DNA from: Croceibacterium_A sp039927815
GTDB lineage: Bacteria; Pseudomonadota; Alphaproteobacteria; Sphingomonadales; Sphingomonadaceae
Assembly: GCA_039927815.1 (NCBI GenBank)
Contig: JBDSUJ010000076.1
Coordinates: forward strand, 1 to 64,000
Reading direction: 5' to 3'
DNA length: 64,000 nt
Numbering within the stretch: position 1 is the stretch's first letter; the number at the start of each line of letters is the position of its first letter. This document shows positions 42,663 to 50,537 of the stretch, piece by piece. Made by a program: the position numbers and the translations under genes. Under the pieces are notes generated by a model, which ran no database searches, was not told where the DNA came from, and saw nothing but the letters and a program-made list of their open reading frames with translations.

Positions 42663-44605
42663 GGCAACCCGACCAGCTCGGCGCCCGCGGAAACGTGCGC
42701 GGTCGAGGCGGCGACCGCTCCGCCGACCTGTTCGGCCCGGCCTCCGAGCACGGTCGCCAGGAAATTCTCGGCCAGTGCGTTGAAAGCGATGTTGTTGGCC
42801 GGCTTGGCAAAGCCGTGCCCCTCGTCGGGGAACACCACGTATGTCACCGGGATGCCGTGCTTTTGCATCGCGGCGACGATCTGATCGCTTTCGCTTTGCT
42901 TGACGCGCGGATCGTTGGCGCCCTGGCCGATCAACAGCGGGCGGCATATCCGATCGGCGGCGTGGAGCGGGCTGCGATCGATCAGCAGCTGCTTGCCGTC
43001 CGGCGTGCCCGGATTGCCCATCCGCTCGTGGAACTGCTTGACCATCGGTGCCCAGTACGGCGGGATCGTCTCGAGCAGGGTCTCGAGGTTCGAGGGGCCG
43101 ACGATGTCCACCCCGCACGCGAATACCTTGGGCGTGAACGCCAGCCCGGCGAGCGTGGCGTATCCGCCATAGGAGCCGCCCATGATCGCCACCTTGTCGC
43201 GCTCGGCCACGCCGTGGGCCACTGCCCATTCGACCGCGTCGATCAGGTCGTCGTGCATCCGGGCGCCCCATTCGAGGTTGGCGGCGTTGACGAACGCCTT
43301 GCCAAACCCGGTCGAGCCGCGGAAGTTGACGCTGAGCACCGCGTAGCCGCGGTTGGCGAGCCACTGGTGCGACCGGTTGAAACCGTACCCGTCGCGCGCC
43401 CACGGGCCGCCGTGGACCAGCAGCACCATCGGGGCCTGCCCTTCCGTACCCGGCGGCAGCGTCAGGTAACTGACCATCTGCAGACCGTCGCGGGTCGGAA
43501 TCTCGAGCGCCCGCATCGGCTGGAGCGGGGCGCCGACCAGCTCTGGCCGGGTGACGTAGAATTCGGTCAGGGTGCGCGCGGTGCGGTCGTAGAGATAGGC
43601 CACCGCGGGTCCGGTCAACGGGTCGTTCCACACCACCCACCGGTCGTCGGCATCGGTCCGGCCGCTGACCCCGAATTCGCCCTCGAGCTGGCTCCGCAAC
43701 CAGTCGAGCGAAGCCTTGATGCCGGCATCGAGCGCGGTCCATTCGCTCTTGAGGTAAGTGGCGGCATAGGCCTCGACCACGCCGGTTACCGGATTGCGCA
43801 AGGTGCCGCTGATGTCGGCCGTGGCGTCCTCGGCGAGCACGGTGCGCGCGCCGGTGGCGGTGTCTTCGGCAATCAGCGCGGCAGTGTCGCGGCCGCGGCT
43901 GTCGATCCAGTACAGCGTCGTGCCGTCGGTGGTGTAGCCGGCGACGGAGGTGGTGAGCGCGTCTTCCAGCGTGGTCGTCTCGCGCGGGGTGGCAGCGATC
44001 GTGCCGTCGCTGATTTCAAACATGTCGGTCCCGCCGGTGTCGTTCTGGTTGATGGCCCAGCGCAAGGTCAGCGTATCGTCGGCCAGGAACCCGGCGTAGG
44101 CGTCATTCTTCATCACCAGCTTGAGCGCGCCGGTGTTGAGATCCAAGCGGTAGACGTCGTGGAAACGCGCATCACGGTCGTTGAGCCCGACCAGGACCTG
44201 GTCCTTGAGCGTGTTCGAGCCGCCGATCAGACGCACGCGGGTATTGTCGCGCGGGGTCAACCCGCGCTCCTCGCCGCTGGCCACATTCACCTGATACAGC
44301 AAGTAGTTTTCGTCGCCCGCCTTGTCTTGGATGTACAGCACGCTGGCCGAGTCCGCGGCCCAGAAGTGCATTGGGATCGGCCGGTCGGCGGAACAGGTCA
44401 TCAGTCGCGCGGCGGTCGGATCGGCGGCGGGCGCGACCCACACGTTGAGTACGCCTTCGTGCGGGGCCATCCAGCTCAGCCACTGCCCGTCCGGGCTGAT
44501 CGATCCGCCCGAACGGGTCGGGTTGCCGAACAGGTCGTCGCGCGGGATCAGAGGCGTCGCGGCGACGCGTGTTGCGGCGGAAGGGCGGGTGGCGAGGTCG
44601 GTCAT
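42659..44605 (-). CDS. S9 family prolyl oligopeptidase-like serine peptidase
   Basis: 648 residues. An N-terminal beta-propeller part (repeats such as ISPDGQWLSWMAPHEG) precedes an alpha/beta hydrolase domain from about 360. Catalytic triad: S478 in MGGSYGGYATL, D565 in GANDPRV and H597 in PDEGHGFAKP. No signal peptide, so probably cytoplasmic. Acyl-aminoacyl or dipeptidyl peptidase-like (S9C type). ATG at 44605 has AAGGA seven nt upstream. Confidence 0.92.
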   Translation of the reverse strand: MTDLATRPSAATRVAATPLIPRDDLFGNPTRSGGSISPDGQWLSWMAPHEGVLNVWVAPAADPTAARLMTCSADRPIPMHFWAADSASVLYIQDKAGDENYLLYQVNVASGEERGLTPRDNTRVRLIGGSNTLKDQVLVGLNDRDARFHDVYRLDLNTGALKLVMKNDAYAGFLADDTLTLRWAINQNDTGGTDMFEISDGTIAATPRETTTLEDALTTSVAGYTTDGTTLYWIDSRGRDTAALIAEDTATGARTVLAEDATADISGTLRNPVTGVVEAYAATYLKSEWTALDAGIKASLDWLRSQLEGEFGVSGRTDADDRWVVWNDPLTGPAVAYLYDRTARTLTEFYVTRPELVGAPLQPMRALEIPTRDGLQMVSYLTLPPGTEGQAPMVLLVHGGPWARDGYGFNRSHQWLANRGYAVLSVNFRGSTGFGKAFVNAANLEWGARMHDDLIDAVEWAVAHGVAERDKVAIMGGSYGGYATLAGLAFTPKVFACGVDIVGPSNLETLLETIPPYWAPMVKQFHERMGNPGTPDGKQLLIDRSPLHAADRICRPLLIGQGANDPRVKQSESDQIVAAMQKHGIPVTYVVFPDEGHGFAKPANNIAFNALAENFLATVLGGRAEQVGGAVAASTAHVSAGAELVGLP

Positions 44606-44945
44606 CGAGGCATCCTTGGAACTGTATTAGAATGGCAATACACACAGGGCCGAGGGCGACACAAGCGACAATCCAACATTGGGCGTCACCCTGTTTCCCT
44701 CAGGGATTTCCGCGGGTTTGAAGGCCAAGAGCGACACCGCCGCCTGCAGAAAAATAAAGTGTTCTTTCCTTGTTGGGCAATAAAACTCTCAGGCGCGAAT
44801 TTTCCGAGGAAATTGAACGTGCTGGATCGAGTCCAAGCGCTGGATCGGCTGGTGTATGAAAACGATTTTTGCCGCAAATGTTCGCTTTCCGCTCGTTGCG
44901 AACAATCGCGAGTCATGCTTGATGCTGCTCTTTGAGGTGGTGGAT
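44606..44945. other. lower-GC intergenic region with an inverted repeat
   Basis: 340 bp without a convincing gene. Next to the S9 start is the inverted repeat GTATT-N8-AATAC (44624-44641), a possible operator or promoter part for the peptidase. The remainder is clearly richer in A and T than its surroundings, including AAAAATAAAGTG near 44750. A short open frame on the plus strand ending at 44935 has several cysteines but no ribosome site, and I do not call it. Confidence 0.4.
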
Positions 44946-45689
44946 ATGCAAGGTCTGGCGAACGAGGTTCCTGAACTTTGTGCTTCGCCGCCACCGCGCA
45001 GGCCGCGACGTACGCATCGCAAGCTGCACGGCTACTTCGTCGCATTCGCCCTAATCTTTGCCACCCTTGTACTAACCGGCTTCTCGCGAACTTTCTTGAT
45101 CCCCATCGCGCGTGGCAAGTTATTCAAGCCACCGATCGTCCATGTTCATGGAGCATTATTTTTCGCTTGGACATTCCTGCTCGTGACTCAAGCCGTCCTT
45201 GCGGCGACCAAACGGCTAAGAGCTCATCGCACCATCGGGTCAATTGGGGGTTGGCTAGTGCTTCCAATGCTTGCGCTCGGAACGATAGTTTCGGCGCGCG
45301 ACACAGTTAATGACTTTAGGTCAGGCGATAGTGAGGCTCTCTCGTTCTTCTACGGTGAATTGGCGGATCTCGCCATCTTCGGCCTGCTTGCGGGCGCTGC
45401 CATGCTGTTGCGGAAAAAGCCAGAGCACCACAAGCGCTTGGTACTCCTCGGCAGCCTGGGCCTGCTGGGAGCGGCCATGGGCCGAATTCATGAAATCGAC
45501 GGCTGGCAACAGTCCGTGTTTTTCGCACTCGTTGCGTCTGTAGTCGGTTACGACATCGCCAGTCGCCGAAACCTCCACTGGGCTACTGTAGTTGGTGCAG
45601 CCGTTCTCCTGGGAATCAGCCTTACTGAGGAGTGGATTGGCAAGACGGCGATGTGGCTGAGTACCGCTCACCATCTGCTCAAAGTTTGA
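44946..45689 (+). CDS. multi-pass membrane protein of unknown function, lower GC
   Basis: 247 residues from ATG at 44946, which has GAGGTGG upstream; the frame is open from 44856. A basic N-terminal segment (PPPRRPRRTHRKLHG) is followed by about seven hydrophobic helices. Conserved-looking residues include IVHVHGALFFAWTFLLV and a later KKPEHHKRLVLLG, a histidine pattern like that of small quinone- or haem-related membrane families, but I cannot name it. Base and codon use (ATA, TTA, many T-ending codons) differ from neighbours, which suggests acquisition by transfer. Confidence 0.75.
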   Translation: MQGLANEVPELCASPPPRRPRRTHRKLHGYFVAFALIFATLVLTGFSRTFLIPIARGKLFKPPIVHVHGALFFAWTFLLVTQAVLAATKRLRAHRTIGSIGGWLVLPMLALGTIVSARDTVNDFRSGDSEALSFFYGELADLAIFGLLAGAAMLLRKKPEHHKRLVLLGSLGLLGAAMGRIHEIDGWQQSVFFALVASVVGYDIASRRNLHWATVVGAAVLLGISLTEEWIGKTAMWLSTAHHLLKV

Positions 45690-45752
45690 GTGGGTAGGCA
45701 GCTTGCTTGTCGATGTCCGCCAACGTCCCACACCAGAAAGTCTTCTCCACCC

Positions 45753-46364
45753 TCACAGCGCCGGGTTGTTGTAGCAATGCCAGGTGAACACCGCGACCGC
45801 GCCGCGGTGGGGGCGCCAGGTTTCGGCGAGTTCGCGGGTCTGCTGTTCGCTCGGGCGCTCGGCCAGGCCGAGGATCTTGCCGATCCCGGCCTGGACCGCG
45901 AGATCGCCCGCCGGCCAGATATCGGTCCGCCCTTCGGCGAACAGCAGGTAGATTTCTGCCGACCAGCGGCCGATGCCCTTAATCCGGGTCAGCTGGGCGA
46001 TCGCCTCTTCATCATCTGTGGGCAGCTTTTTGAGTTCGAGCTCGCCGCTGACCACCAGCTCGCACAGCGAGCGGACATAACCCTGCTTCTGGCGCGACAG
46101 CCCGCAGGCCCGCAGCGCGTCGAAGTCGGCCGCCAGTAGCGTTGCAGGCGGCATGTCCTCGCCCAGCAACACTTCGAGCTTGCGCCACACGCTGGCGGCG
46201 GCGGCGACGCTGACCTGCTGACCCACGATCGTGCGCAGCAGGGTGCGATAGCCGCGCTCGCGCAGGCGCGGCTCGGGGTAACCGGCGCGCGCCAGCGTGG
46301 CGGCAATCGCCGGGTCGCGCGCGGCGACCGCGTCGAGCCCACTGACAATGTCCTGTTCGCGCAC
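45753..46364 (-). CDS. DNA-3-methyladenine glycosylase II-like (HhH-GPD) enzyme
   Basis: 203 residues from GTG at 46364 with a GAGGGCGAG ribosome site; upstream in-frame sequence is open but overlaps the ferredoxin promoter. Helix-hairpin-helix at about 122-145 (LTRIKGIGRWSAEIYLLFA) followed by the catalytic aspartate in PAGDLAVQAGIG. IVGQQVSVAAAASVWRK is the typical N-terminal helix. AlkA-type base excision repair of alkylated purines; short form lacking the extra N-terminal domain. Confidence 0.88.
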   Translation of the reverse strand: MREQDIVSGLDAVAARDPAIAATLARAGYPEPRLRERGYRTLLRTIVGQQVSVAAAASVWRKLEVLLGEDMPPATLLAADFDALRACGLSRQKQGYVRSLCELVVSGELELKKLPTDDEEAIAQLTRIKGIGRWSAEIYLLFAEGRTDIWPAGDLAVQAGIGKILGLAERPSEQQTRELAETWRPHRGAVAVFTWHCYNNPAL

Positions 46365-46434
46365 CGCTCGCCCTCGCTTGCCAAATGGGGACGCGTTCCG
46401 TAGCAGCCGCGCGCCGGAAAGGAACGCCCGTCCC

Positions 46435-46752
46435 ATGCCCAGATTGATCGTCACCACGCGCGAAGACGAAACCCGCGAAGTCGAGGCGCAAGCCGGGCTG
46501 ACCGTGATGGAGGCGATCCGCGACAACGGCTTCGACGAGCTGCTGGCGCTGTGCGGCGGGTGCTGTTCGTGCGCCACCTGCCACGTCCATGTCGACCCGG
46601 AATTCGCCGACTTGCTGCCGGCGATCACCCGCGACGAGGACGACCTGCTCGATTCGAGCGACGATCGCGATCCGACCAGCCGCCTGGCCTGCCAGATTCC
46701 GTTTACCGACGCGCTCGACGGGCTGCGCGTGCGGATCGCGGAAGAAGACTGA
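46435..46752 (+). CDS. [2Fe-2S] ferredoxin
   Basis: 105 residues from ATG at 46435 with GGAAAGGAA upstream. Vertebrate/putidaredoxin-like type with cluster ligands C40, C46, C49 (LCGGCCSCATCHVHV) and C86 (LACQIPF). Two extra cysteines, C43 and C44, lie inside the loop. It probably delivers electrons to a P450 or hydroxylase, or takes part in Fe-S assembly; no partner reductase is adjacent. Divergent from the glycosylase. Confidence 0.93.
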   Translation: MPRLIVTTREDETREVEAQAGLTVMEAIRDNGFDELLALCGGCCSCATCHVHVDPEFADLLPAITRDEDDLLDSSDDRDPTSRLACQIPFTDALDGLRVRIAEED

Positions 46753-46770
46753 ATAAAGCGGCGCCAAGCC

Positions 46771-46787
46771 CAACTGCGTTGCAGTTG
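46771..46787. terminator. hairpin between the ferredoxin gene and cysK
   Basis: Perfect stem CAACTGC / GCAGTTG with a GTT loop, 18 nt after the ferredoxin stop and 27 nt before cysK. It lacks a U-tract, so it may be a terminator or a leader element of cysK. Confidence 0.4.
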
Positions 46788-46813
46788 AAACCAGCGGCGC
46801 TTAATCGACCCGC

Positions 46814-47821
46814 ATGACCACGCCTTCCGCGCTTGCCAGCACGCTCGACCTAATCGGCAATACCCCGTTGGTCCTGCTCAAGGGGCCGAGCAAGGCCGCC
46901 GGGTGTGAGATCTGGGGCAAGTGCGAATTCGCCAACCCCGGCGCGTCGGTCAAGGACCGCGCGGCGCTGTGGATCGTGCGCGACGCGGAAGCGCGCGGCG
47001 GGTTGAAGCCGGGCGGCACCATGGTAGAAGGTACCGCGGGCAACACCGGCATCGGCATGGCACTGGTCACCAATGCGCTCGGCTACAAGGCGGTGATCGT
47101 CATGCCCGACAACCAGAGCCATGAGAAGATGGACACATTGCGCGCGCTCGGCGCCGATCTGGTGCTGGTCCCGCCGACCAAGTTCTCCAATCCCGGCCAC
47201 TTCGTCCACACCAGCCGCCAGCTGGCGGGCGAGACCCCCGGGGCGGTGTGGGCCAACCAGTTCGACAACATCGCCAACCGCCGCGCGCATATCGAAAGCA
47301 CCGCGCCCGAAATCTGGCAGCAGATGGAGGGGCGGATCGACGGGTTCACCTGCTCGGTCGGCACCGGCGGGACGCTCGCCGGGGTCGGCATGGGGCTCAA
47401 GGCGTTCGACGAGGCTGTCACCATCGCGCTGACCGATCCGCACGGCGCGGCGCTGTACAACTACTACGCCTGCGGCGAACTGCGGGCCGAGGGCAGCTCG
47501 GTGGCCGAAGGGATCGGCCAAGGCCGCATCACCGCCAATCTCGAAGGCGCGCCCATCGACACCCAGTTCCGCATCTCGGACGAAGAAGGCCTGCATTGGG
47601 TCGCCCGACTGTTGCAGGACGAAGGGCTGTGCCTCGGCCTGTCGTCGGGGATTAACGTGGCGGGGGCGGTGGCGCTAGGCAAGCAGCTCGTGGCCCGGGG
47701 CGACGGGCCCAAACGGGTGGCGACGATCCTGTGCGACACCGGCTTCCGCTACCTTTCCTCGCTCTACAACCGCGAGTGGCTCGAAGCGAAGGGCCTGCCG
47801 GTTTTCGACTGGCTGCGCTGA
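46814..47821 (+). CDS. cysK: cysteine synthase A
   Basis: 335 residues. PLP lysine K47 in NPGASVKDRAA, substrate loop EGTAGNTGIGMA and phosphate loop GTGGTLAGVG. It makes cysteine from O-acetylserine and sulfide. It has an NQFDN segment and a C-terminal extension typical of the alphaproteobacterial ~330-residue form, for which cystathionine beta-synthase-like activity is sometimes annotated instead. Separate transcription unit or read-through from the ferredoxin gene. Confidence 0.92.
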   Translation: MTTPSALASTLDLIGNTPLVLLKGPSKAAGCEIWGKCEFANPGASVKDRAALWIVRDAEARGGLKPGGTMVEGTAGNTGIGMALVTNALGYKAVIVMPDNQSHEKMDTLRALGADLVLVPPTKFSNPGHFVHTSRQLAGETPGAVWANQFDNIANRRAHIESTAPEIWQQMEGRIDGFTCSVGTGGTLAGVGMGLKAFDEAVTIALTDPHGAALYNYYACGELRAEGSSVAEGIGQGRITANLEGAPIDTQFRISDEEGLHWVARLLQDEGLCLGLSSGINVAGAVALGKQLVARGDGPKRVATILCDTGFRYLSSLYNREWLEAKGLPVFDWLR

Positions 47822-47843
47822 GCCGCACCCGCTACGACGGGGC

Positions 47844-48173
47844 ATGGCAAGCGAACCCGGCCTTGTTCCCGGACATCCGACACCCGCCGATGCGCCGCTC
47901 TCGGGCACCCGCTCGCAAGCGATGCAGCGGCTCCAGGTTGGGGTATTCGGTCTGGCGGCGATGATCCTGCTGGTCGGGCTCGCCAACATCTTCATCACCA
48001 GCGCGCGGCATAACGATGCCCGGTCTTCCACCCAAGGCGCGCCGAGCGTGGCGGCGGAGTCCGACACGGCATCGGCGACCGATCCGCTCGCCGATGCCGG
48101 GGTGGTACCCGATATGCCGGGGAAGTCGGCCCCCGCGACCTCGGCCAATGCGCCACCGCCGGCGGGCCGCTAG
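47844..48173 (+). CDS. small single-pass membrane protein of unknown function
   Basis: 109 residues from ATG at 47844, 22 nt after cysK. A cytoplasmic N-terminus (about 1-33), one membrane helix (VGVFGLAAMILLVGLANIF) and a low-complexity periplasmic tail rich in alanine, serine and proline. No family recognised. The end overlaps the next gene by 26 nt, so the two are probably co-translated. Confidence 0.65.
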   Translation: MASEPGLVPGHPTPADAPLSGTRSQAMQRLQVGVFGLAAMILLVGLANIFITSARHNDARSSTQGAPSVAAESDTASATDPLADAGVVPDMPGKSAPATSANAPPPAGR

Positions 48174-48882
48174 CCCCGCGCTCGTGGCGGCGCTCATGGC
48201 TTGCTCGGCGCCCAACGCGGCGCCGGCGGCCAAACCGGATCACGCGCTGCCCCAACTGGGCGTGATGGGCACGATCCCGTTGTACTGGGGCGAGACTGCC
48301 GAGTTCGGCGATGTGCTGACCGGCCAGGGCCGGCCGCATTGGGCGCGCGCGGTGCTTGAACGTGGCTATCGCCTGGTCCCGCTCGATGCACTCGACGCGG
48401 CCGCGCTCAGGCCGGTCACCGATTTGCTGATGGCCCAGCCGCGGGCGCTGACCGCGGGCGAAAACGTGGCGCTCGACCAATGGGTGCGCGCTGGGGGACG
48501 GGTTTTGCTGCTGGCCGATCCACGCATGACCGGCGAATCGCGCTATTCCATTGGCGACAAGCGCCGCCCGCACGACGTAACCCTTCTCACGCCGATCCTG
48601 GCGCACTGGGGCCTGGCGATGACGTTCGATGAGGACCAGCCAGACGGCTACCGCACCGAGCAGGCCGGGGGCGGCCCGGTACCTGTCAACTTGCCAGGCC
48701 AGTTGTCGGTCATGGCGGGCTCGTCGCAATGCCGCGTGTCAGGCGGCGGCGTGTTGGCACTGTGCGTGCTGGGACGCGGGCGAGCGACCGTCGTGGCCGA
48801 TGCCGCAGTGCTCGATTCGCAGGCCCCGCGAGAGCCCGCCGTGACCGCGCTGGTGAGGCTTGCCGCGCAGGCTTTCCCCTAG
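48148..48882 (+). CDS. putative lipoprotein with GldG/DUF4350-like domain
   Basis: 244 residues from ATG at 48148, giving a basic start (MRHRRRAASPAL) and a lipobox-like LMACS near residue 18. The domain resembles the class I glutamine-amidotransferase-like fold of GldG/DUF4350 proteins: RGYRLVPLDAL, LLMAQPRALTAGENVALDQWV and GGRVLLLADPRM. No catalytic residues are evident. Placed just upstream of the dcw cluster, it may belong to envelope biology, but no function can be assigned. Confidence 0.68.
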   Translation: MRHRRRAASPALVAALMACSAPNAAPAAKPDHALPQLGVMGTIPLYWGETAEFGDVLTGQGRPHWARAVLERGYRLVPLDALDAAALRPVTDLLMAQPRALTAGENVALDQWVRAGGRVLLLADPRMTGESRYSIGDKRRPHDVTLLTPILAHWGLAMTFDEDQPDGYRTEQAGGGPVPVNLPGQLSVMAGSSQCRVSGGGVLALCVLGRGRATVVADAAVLDSQAPREPAVTALVRLAAQAFP

Positions 48883-48905
48883 GTAGACCAAAATAATCGC
48901 ATTTC

Positions 48906-48950
48906 TCCCCACCTGTCCCGCGATTTCCCCTTTTCTCCCGTAACCACCCG
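48906..48950 (-). promoter_or_regulatory. five CCC tracts at a 10-nt period upstream of mraZ (candidate MraZ operator)
   Basis: CCC starts at exactly 48907, 48917, 48927, 48937 and 48947. The first four are TCCC and the fifth ACCC, so the minus strand reads GGGA four times and GGGT once, each spaced by 10 nt. E. coli MraZ binds TGGGN direct repeats separated by 5 nt (same period). The region is about 140-185 nt upstream of the mraZ GTG. Confidence 0.55.
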
Positions 48951-48956
48951 GGTTAC
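48940..48956. promoter_or_regulatory. inverted repeat in the dcw promoter region
   Basis: GTAACC-N5-GGTTAC directly follows, and overlaps the end of, the CCC-tract array. It may be an operator for another regulator or a promoter-proximal structure. Confidence 0.35.
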
Positions 48957-49059
48957 ATAGTTCGTCCATCGGACAAGTCGCCCGTCACGCATCCCGCCCG
49001 GGATGCACCGGCTGCGCTCGCGCGCGGTTCGGAGGGGGGAAGTCTTGTTCGGGGGCAAG

Positions 49060-49076
49060 TTCGGCTATTTGCCGAA
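49060..49076 (+). promoter_or_regulatory. hairpin in the mraZ leader
   Basis: TTCGGC / GCCGAA with a TATTT loop ends 13 nt before the mraZ GTG, directly in front of the ribosome-site-like GGGGTGG. It could shape initiation of the first dcw gene. Confidence 0.35.
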
Positions 49077-49089
49077 ACGGGGTGGCTAA

Positions 49090-49584
49090 GTGGCGGTAAA
49101 CGCGGTGCATTATAGCGGACAGGGGTTCTCGCTTCGCGGCGAGAAGAACCGCCTCGCGCTGCCCGCGGCGTTCCGCAAGTCGGTCACCGACTCCAGCGGC
49201 GGCGAACGAGTTTTGTGCATCGCCAGGCATGAGCGGTGGAAATGCCTGACCGGATTCGGGCTGTCGCGCACGGCTGGCTTCGACGCGCACCTCGATCGCG
49301 AACAGGATCGCGTGACTCGCCTGGGGAAGGATTTCGACCGCGATTTGCGCTCGATGCAGTTGTGGGGCTTCGAGCAGCAGCCGTTCGACGCCAGCGGCCG
49401 GTTCGTGCTGCCCGAGCACCTCGCCGAACTGGGGAACTTGCGGGACGAAGTGTTCTTCCACGGCGCGGGGGAGTTTTTTACGCTGTGGGCGCCCGATCAG
49501 CTTTACGCGATGGGCGAAGGCTGGGAAGGCGCGCAGGCGGCCTGCCGCAACCTCGCCGGCGACGGCAAGGGCCGCAAGAGGTGA
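49090..49584 (+). CDS. mraZ: transcriptional regulator MraZ
   Basis: 164 residues from GTG at 49090. Two AbrB-like double-psi barrels: the first begins YSGQGFSLRGEKNRLALPAAFR in pattern, the second QQPFDASGRFVLPEHLAEL, each with the conserved R-x-x-LP/VLP core. MraZ forms rings and represses the dcw promoter in E. coli. First gene of the cluster; the stop overlaps the rsmH GTG by 4 nt. Confidence 0.95.
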   Translation: MAVNAVHYSGQGFSLRGEKNRLALPAAFRKSVTDSSGGERVLCIARHERWKCLTGFGLSRTAGFDAHLDREQDRVTRLGKDFDRDLRSMQLWGFEQQPFDASGRFVLPEHLAELGNLRDEVFFHGAGEFFTLWAPDQLYAMGEGWEGAQAACRNLAGDGKGRKR

Positions 49585-50537
49585 CTGCCGCCCACATTCC
49601 CGTCCTCCTCGACGAAGTGCTCGCCGCGCTTGCCCCGCAGCCGGGCGATGTGATCGTCGACGCGACCTTCGGTGCCGGCGGATACAGCCGCGCGCTGCTC
49701 GCCGCCGGGGCCACCGTCCACGCGTTCGACCGCGACCCCGATGCCATCGCGCAGGGCGGGGCCTTTCCCGAAACCGCGGAGACTCCGCCGCGCCTCGTGC
49801 TTCATCCGCGGCGGTTTTCCGAAATGGTCAACGCGCTCGCGGAAGCAGGCGTGGCGCGGGTCGATGGGGTGGTCATGGATATCGGGGTTTCGTCGATGCA
49901 GCTCGACCAGGCGGAACGGGGCTTCGCCTTTTCGGCCGATGGGCCGCTAGACATGACCATGAGCCGATCGCGCCCCAACGCCGCCGACTTCCTCAACGAA
50001 GCGCGCGAGGAAGACATTGCCGACGTGATCTATCGATATGGCGAGGAACGCCAGAGCCGCCGCGTCGCCCGCGCGATCGTAGCCGCCCGCCCGCTATCGA
50101 CCACCGGTGAACTGGCGCAAGTCGTCCGCAAGGCGCTCGGCTACCGCCCGCATTCCAACAAGGGACCCGCGCCCAAGGATCCGGCAACGCGAAGCTTTCA
50201 AGCGATCCGCATCCACGTCAACGCCGAACTCGACGAGCTCGAGCTCGGGTTGATCGAAGCCGAGCAGGTTCTCACGGCTGGCGGGCGGCTTGCGGTGGTT
50301 GCCTTCCACAGCCTCGAAGACCGGATCGTCAAGCACTTCCTGCGCGAGGCGGGCGGTGCCACTGCCGGGCCCTCGCGCCATATCCCCGCAGCCGGTTCGG
50401 GCCCCGAGCCGACATTCGAGCGGCTGTCGAAGGCGATCCGTCCGTCGGATGCCGAGCTGGGGCGCAATCCGCGCGCGCGGTCCGCCACGCTGCGCGCCGC
50501 GTTCCGCACCGCCGCGCCCGCCCGGGCCGCGGCATGA
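49581..50537 (+). CDS. rsmH: 16S rRNA (cytosine(1402)-N4)-methyltransferase RsmH
   Basis: 318 residues from GTG at 49581. Starts (M)TAAHIPVLLDEVL with SAM motif DATFGAGGYSRALL; DIGVSSMQLDQAERGFAF and the C-terminal FHSLEDRIVKHFLRE are signatures. It methylates C1402 of 16S rRNA. Overlaps ftsL by 4 nt. Confidence 0.97.
   Translation: MTAAHIPVLLDEVLAALAPQPGDVIVDATFGAGGYSRALLAAGATVHAFDRDPDAIAQGGAFPETAETPPRLVLHPRRFSEMVNALAEAGVARVDGVVMDIGVSSMQLDQAERGFAFSADGPLDMTMSRSRPNAADFLNEAREEDIADVIYRYGEERQSRRVARAIVAARPLSTTGELAQVVRKALGYRPHSNKGPAPKDPATRSFQAIRIHVNAELDELELGLIEAEQVLTAGGRLAVVAFHSLEDRIVKHFLREAGGATAGPSRHIPAAGSGPEPTFERLSKAIRPSDAELGRNPRARSATLRAAFRTAAPARAAA

Noticed and set aside
42695..44935. Very long open frame (746 codons) on the plus strand opposite the S9 peptidase
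   Set aside because: It is antisense to a well-supported enzyme with an intact triad. Its translation is histidine- and arginine-rich without domains, as expected of a mirror frame in GC-rich DNA.
44819..44935. Small cysteine-containing plus-strand frame before the membrane-protein gene
   Set aside because: No ribosome site, no family resemblance and it overlaps the region just before another start. Support is too weak for a gene call.
44640..45740. Insertion sequence or phage remnant in the lower-GC segment
   Set aside because: No transposase or integrase similarity, no terminal inverted repeats and no target duplication were seen.
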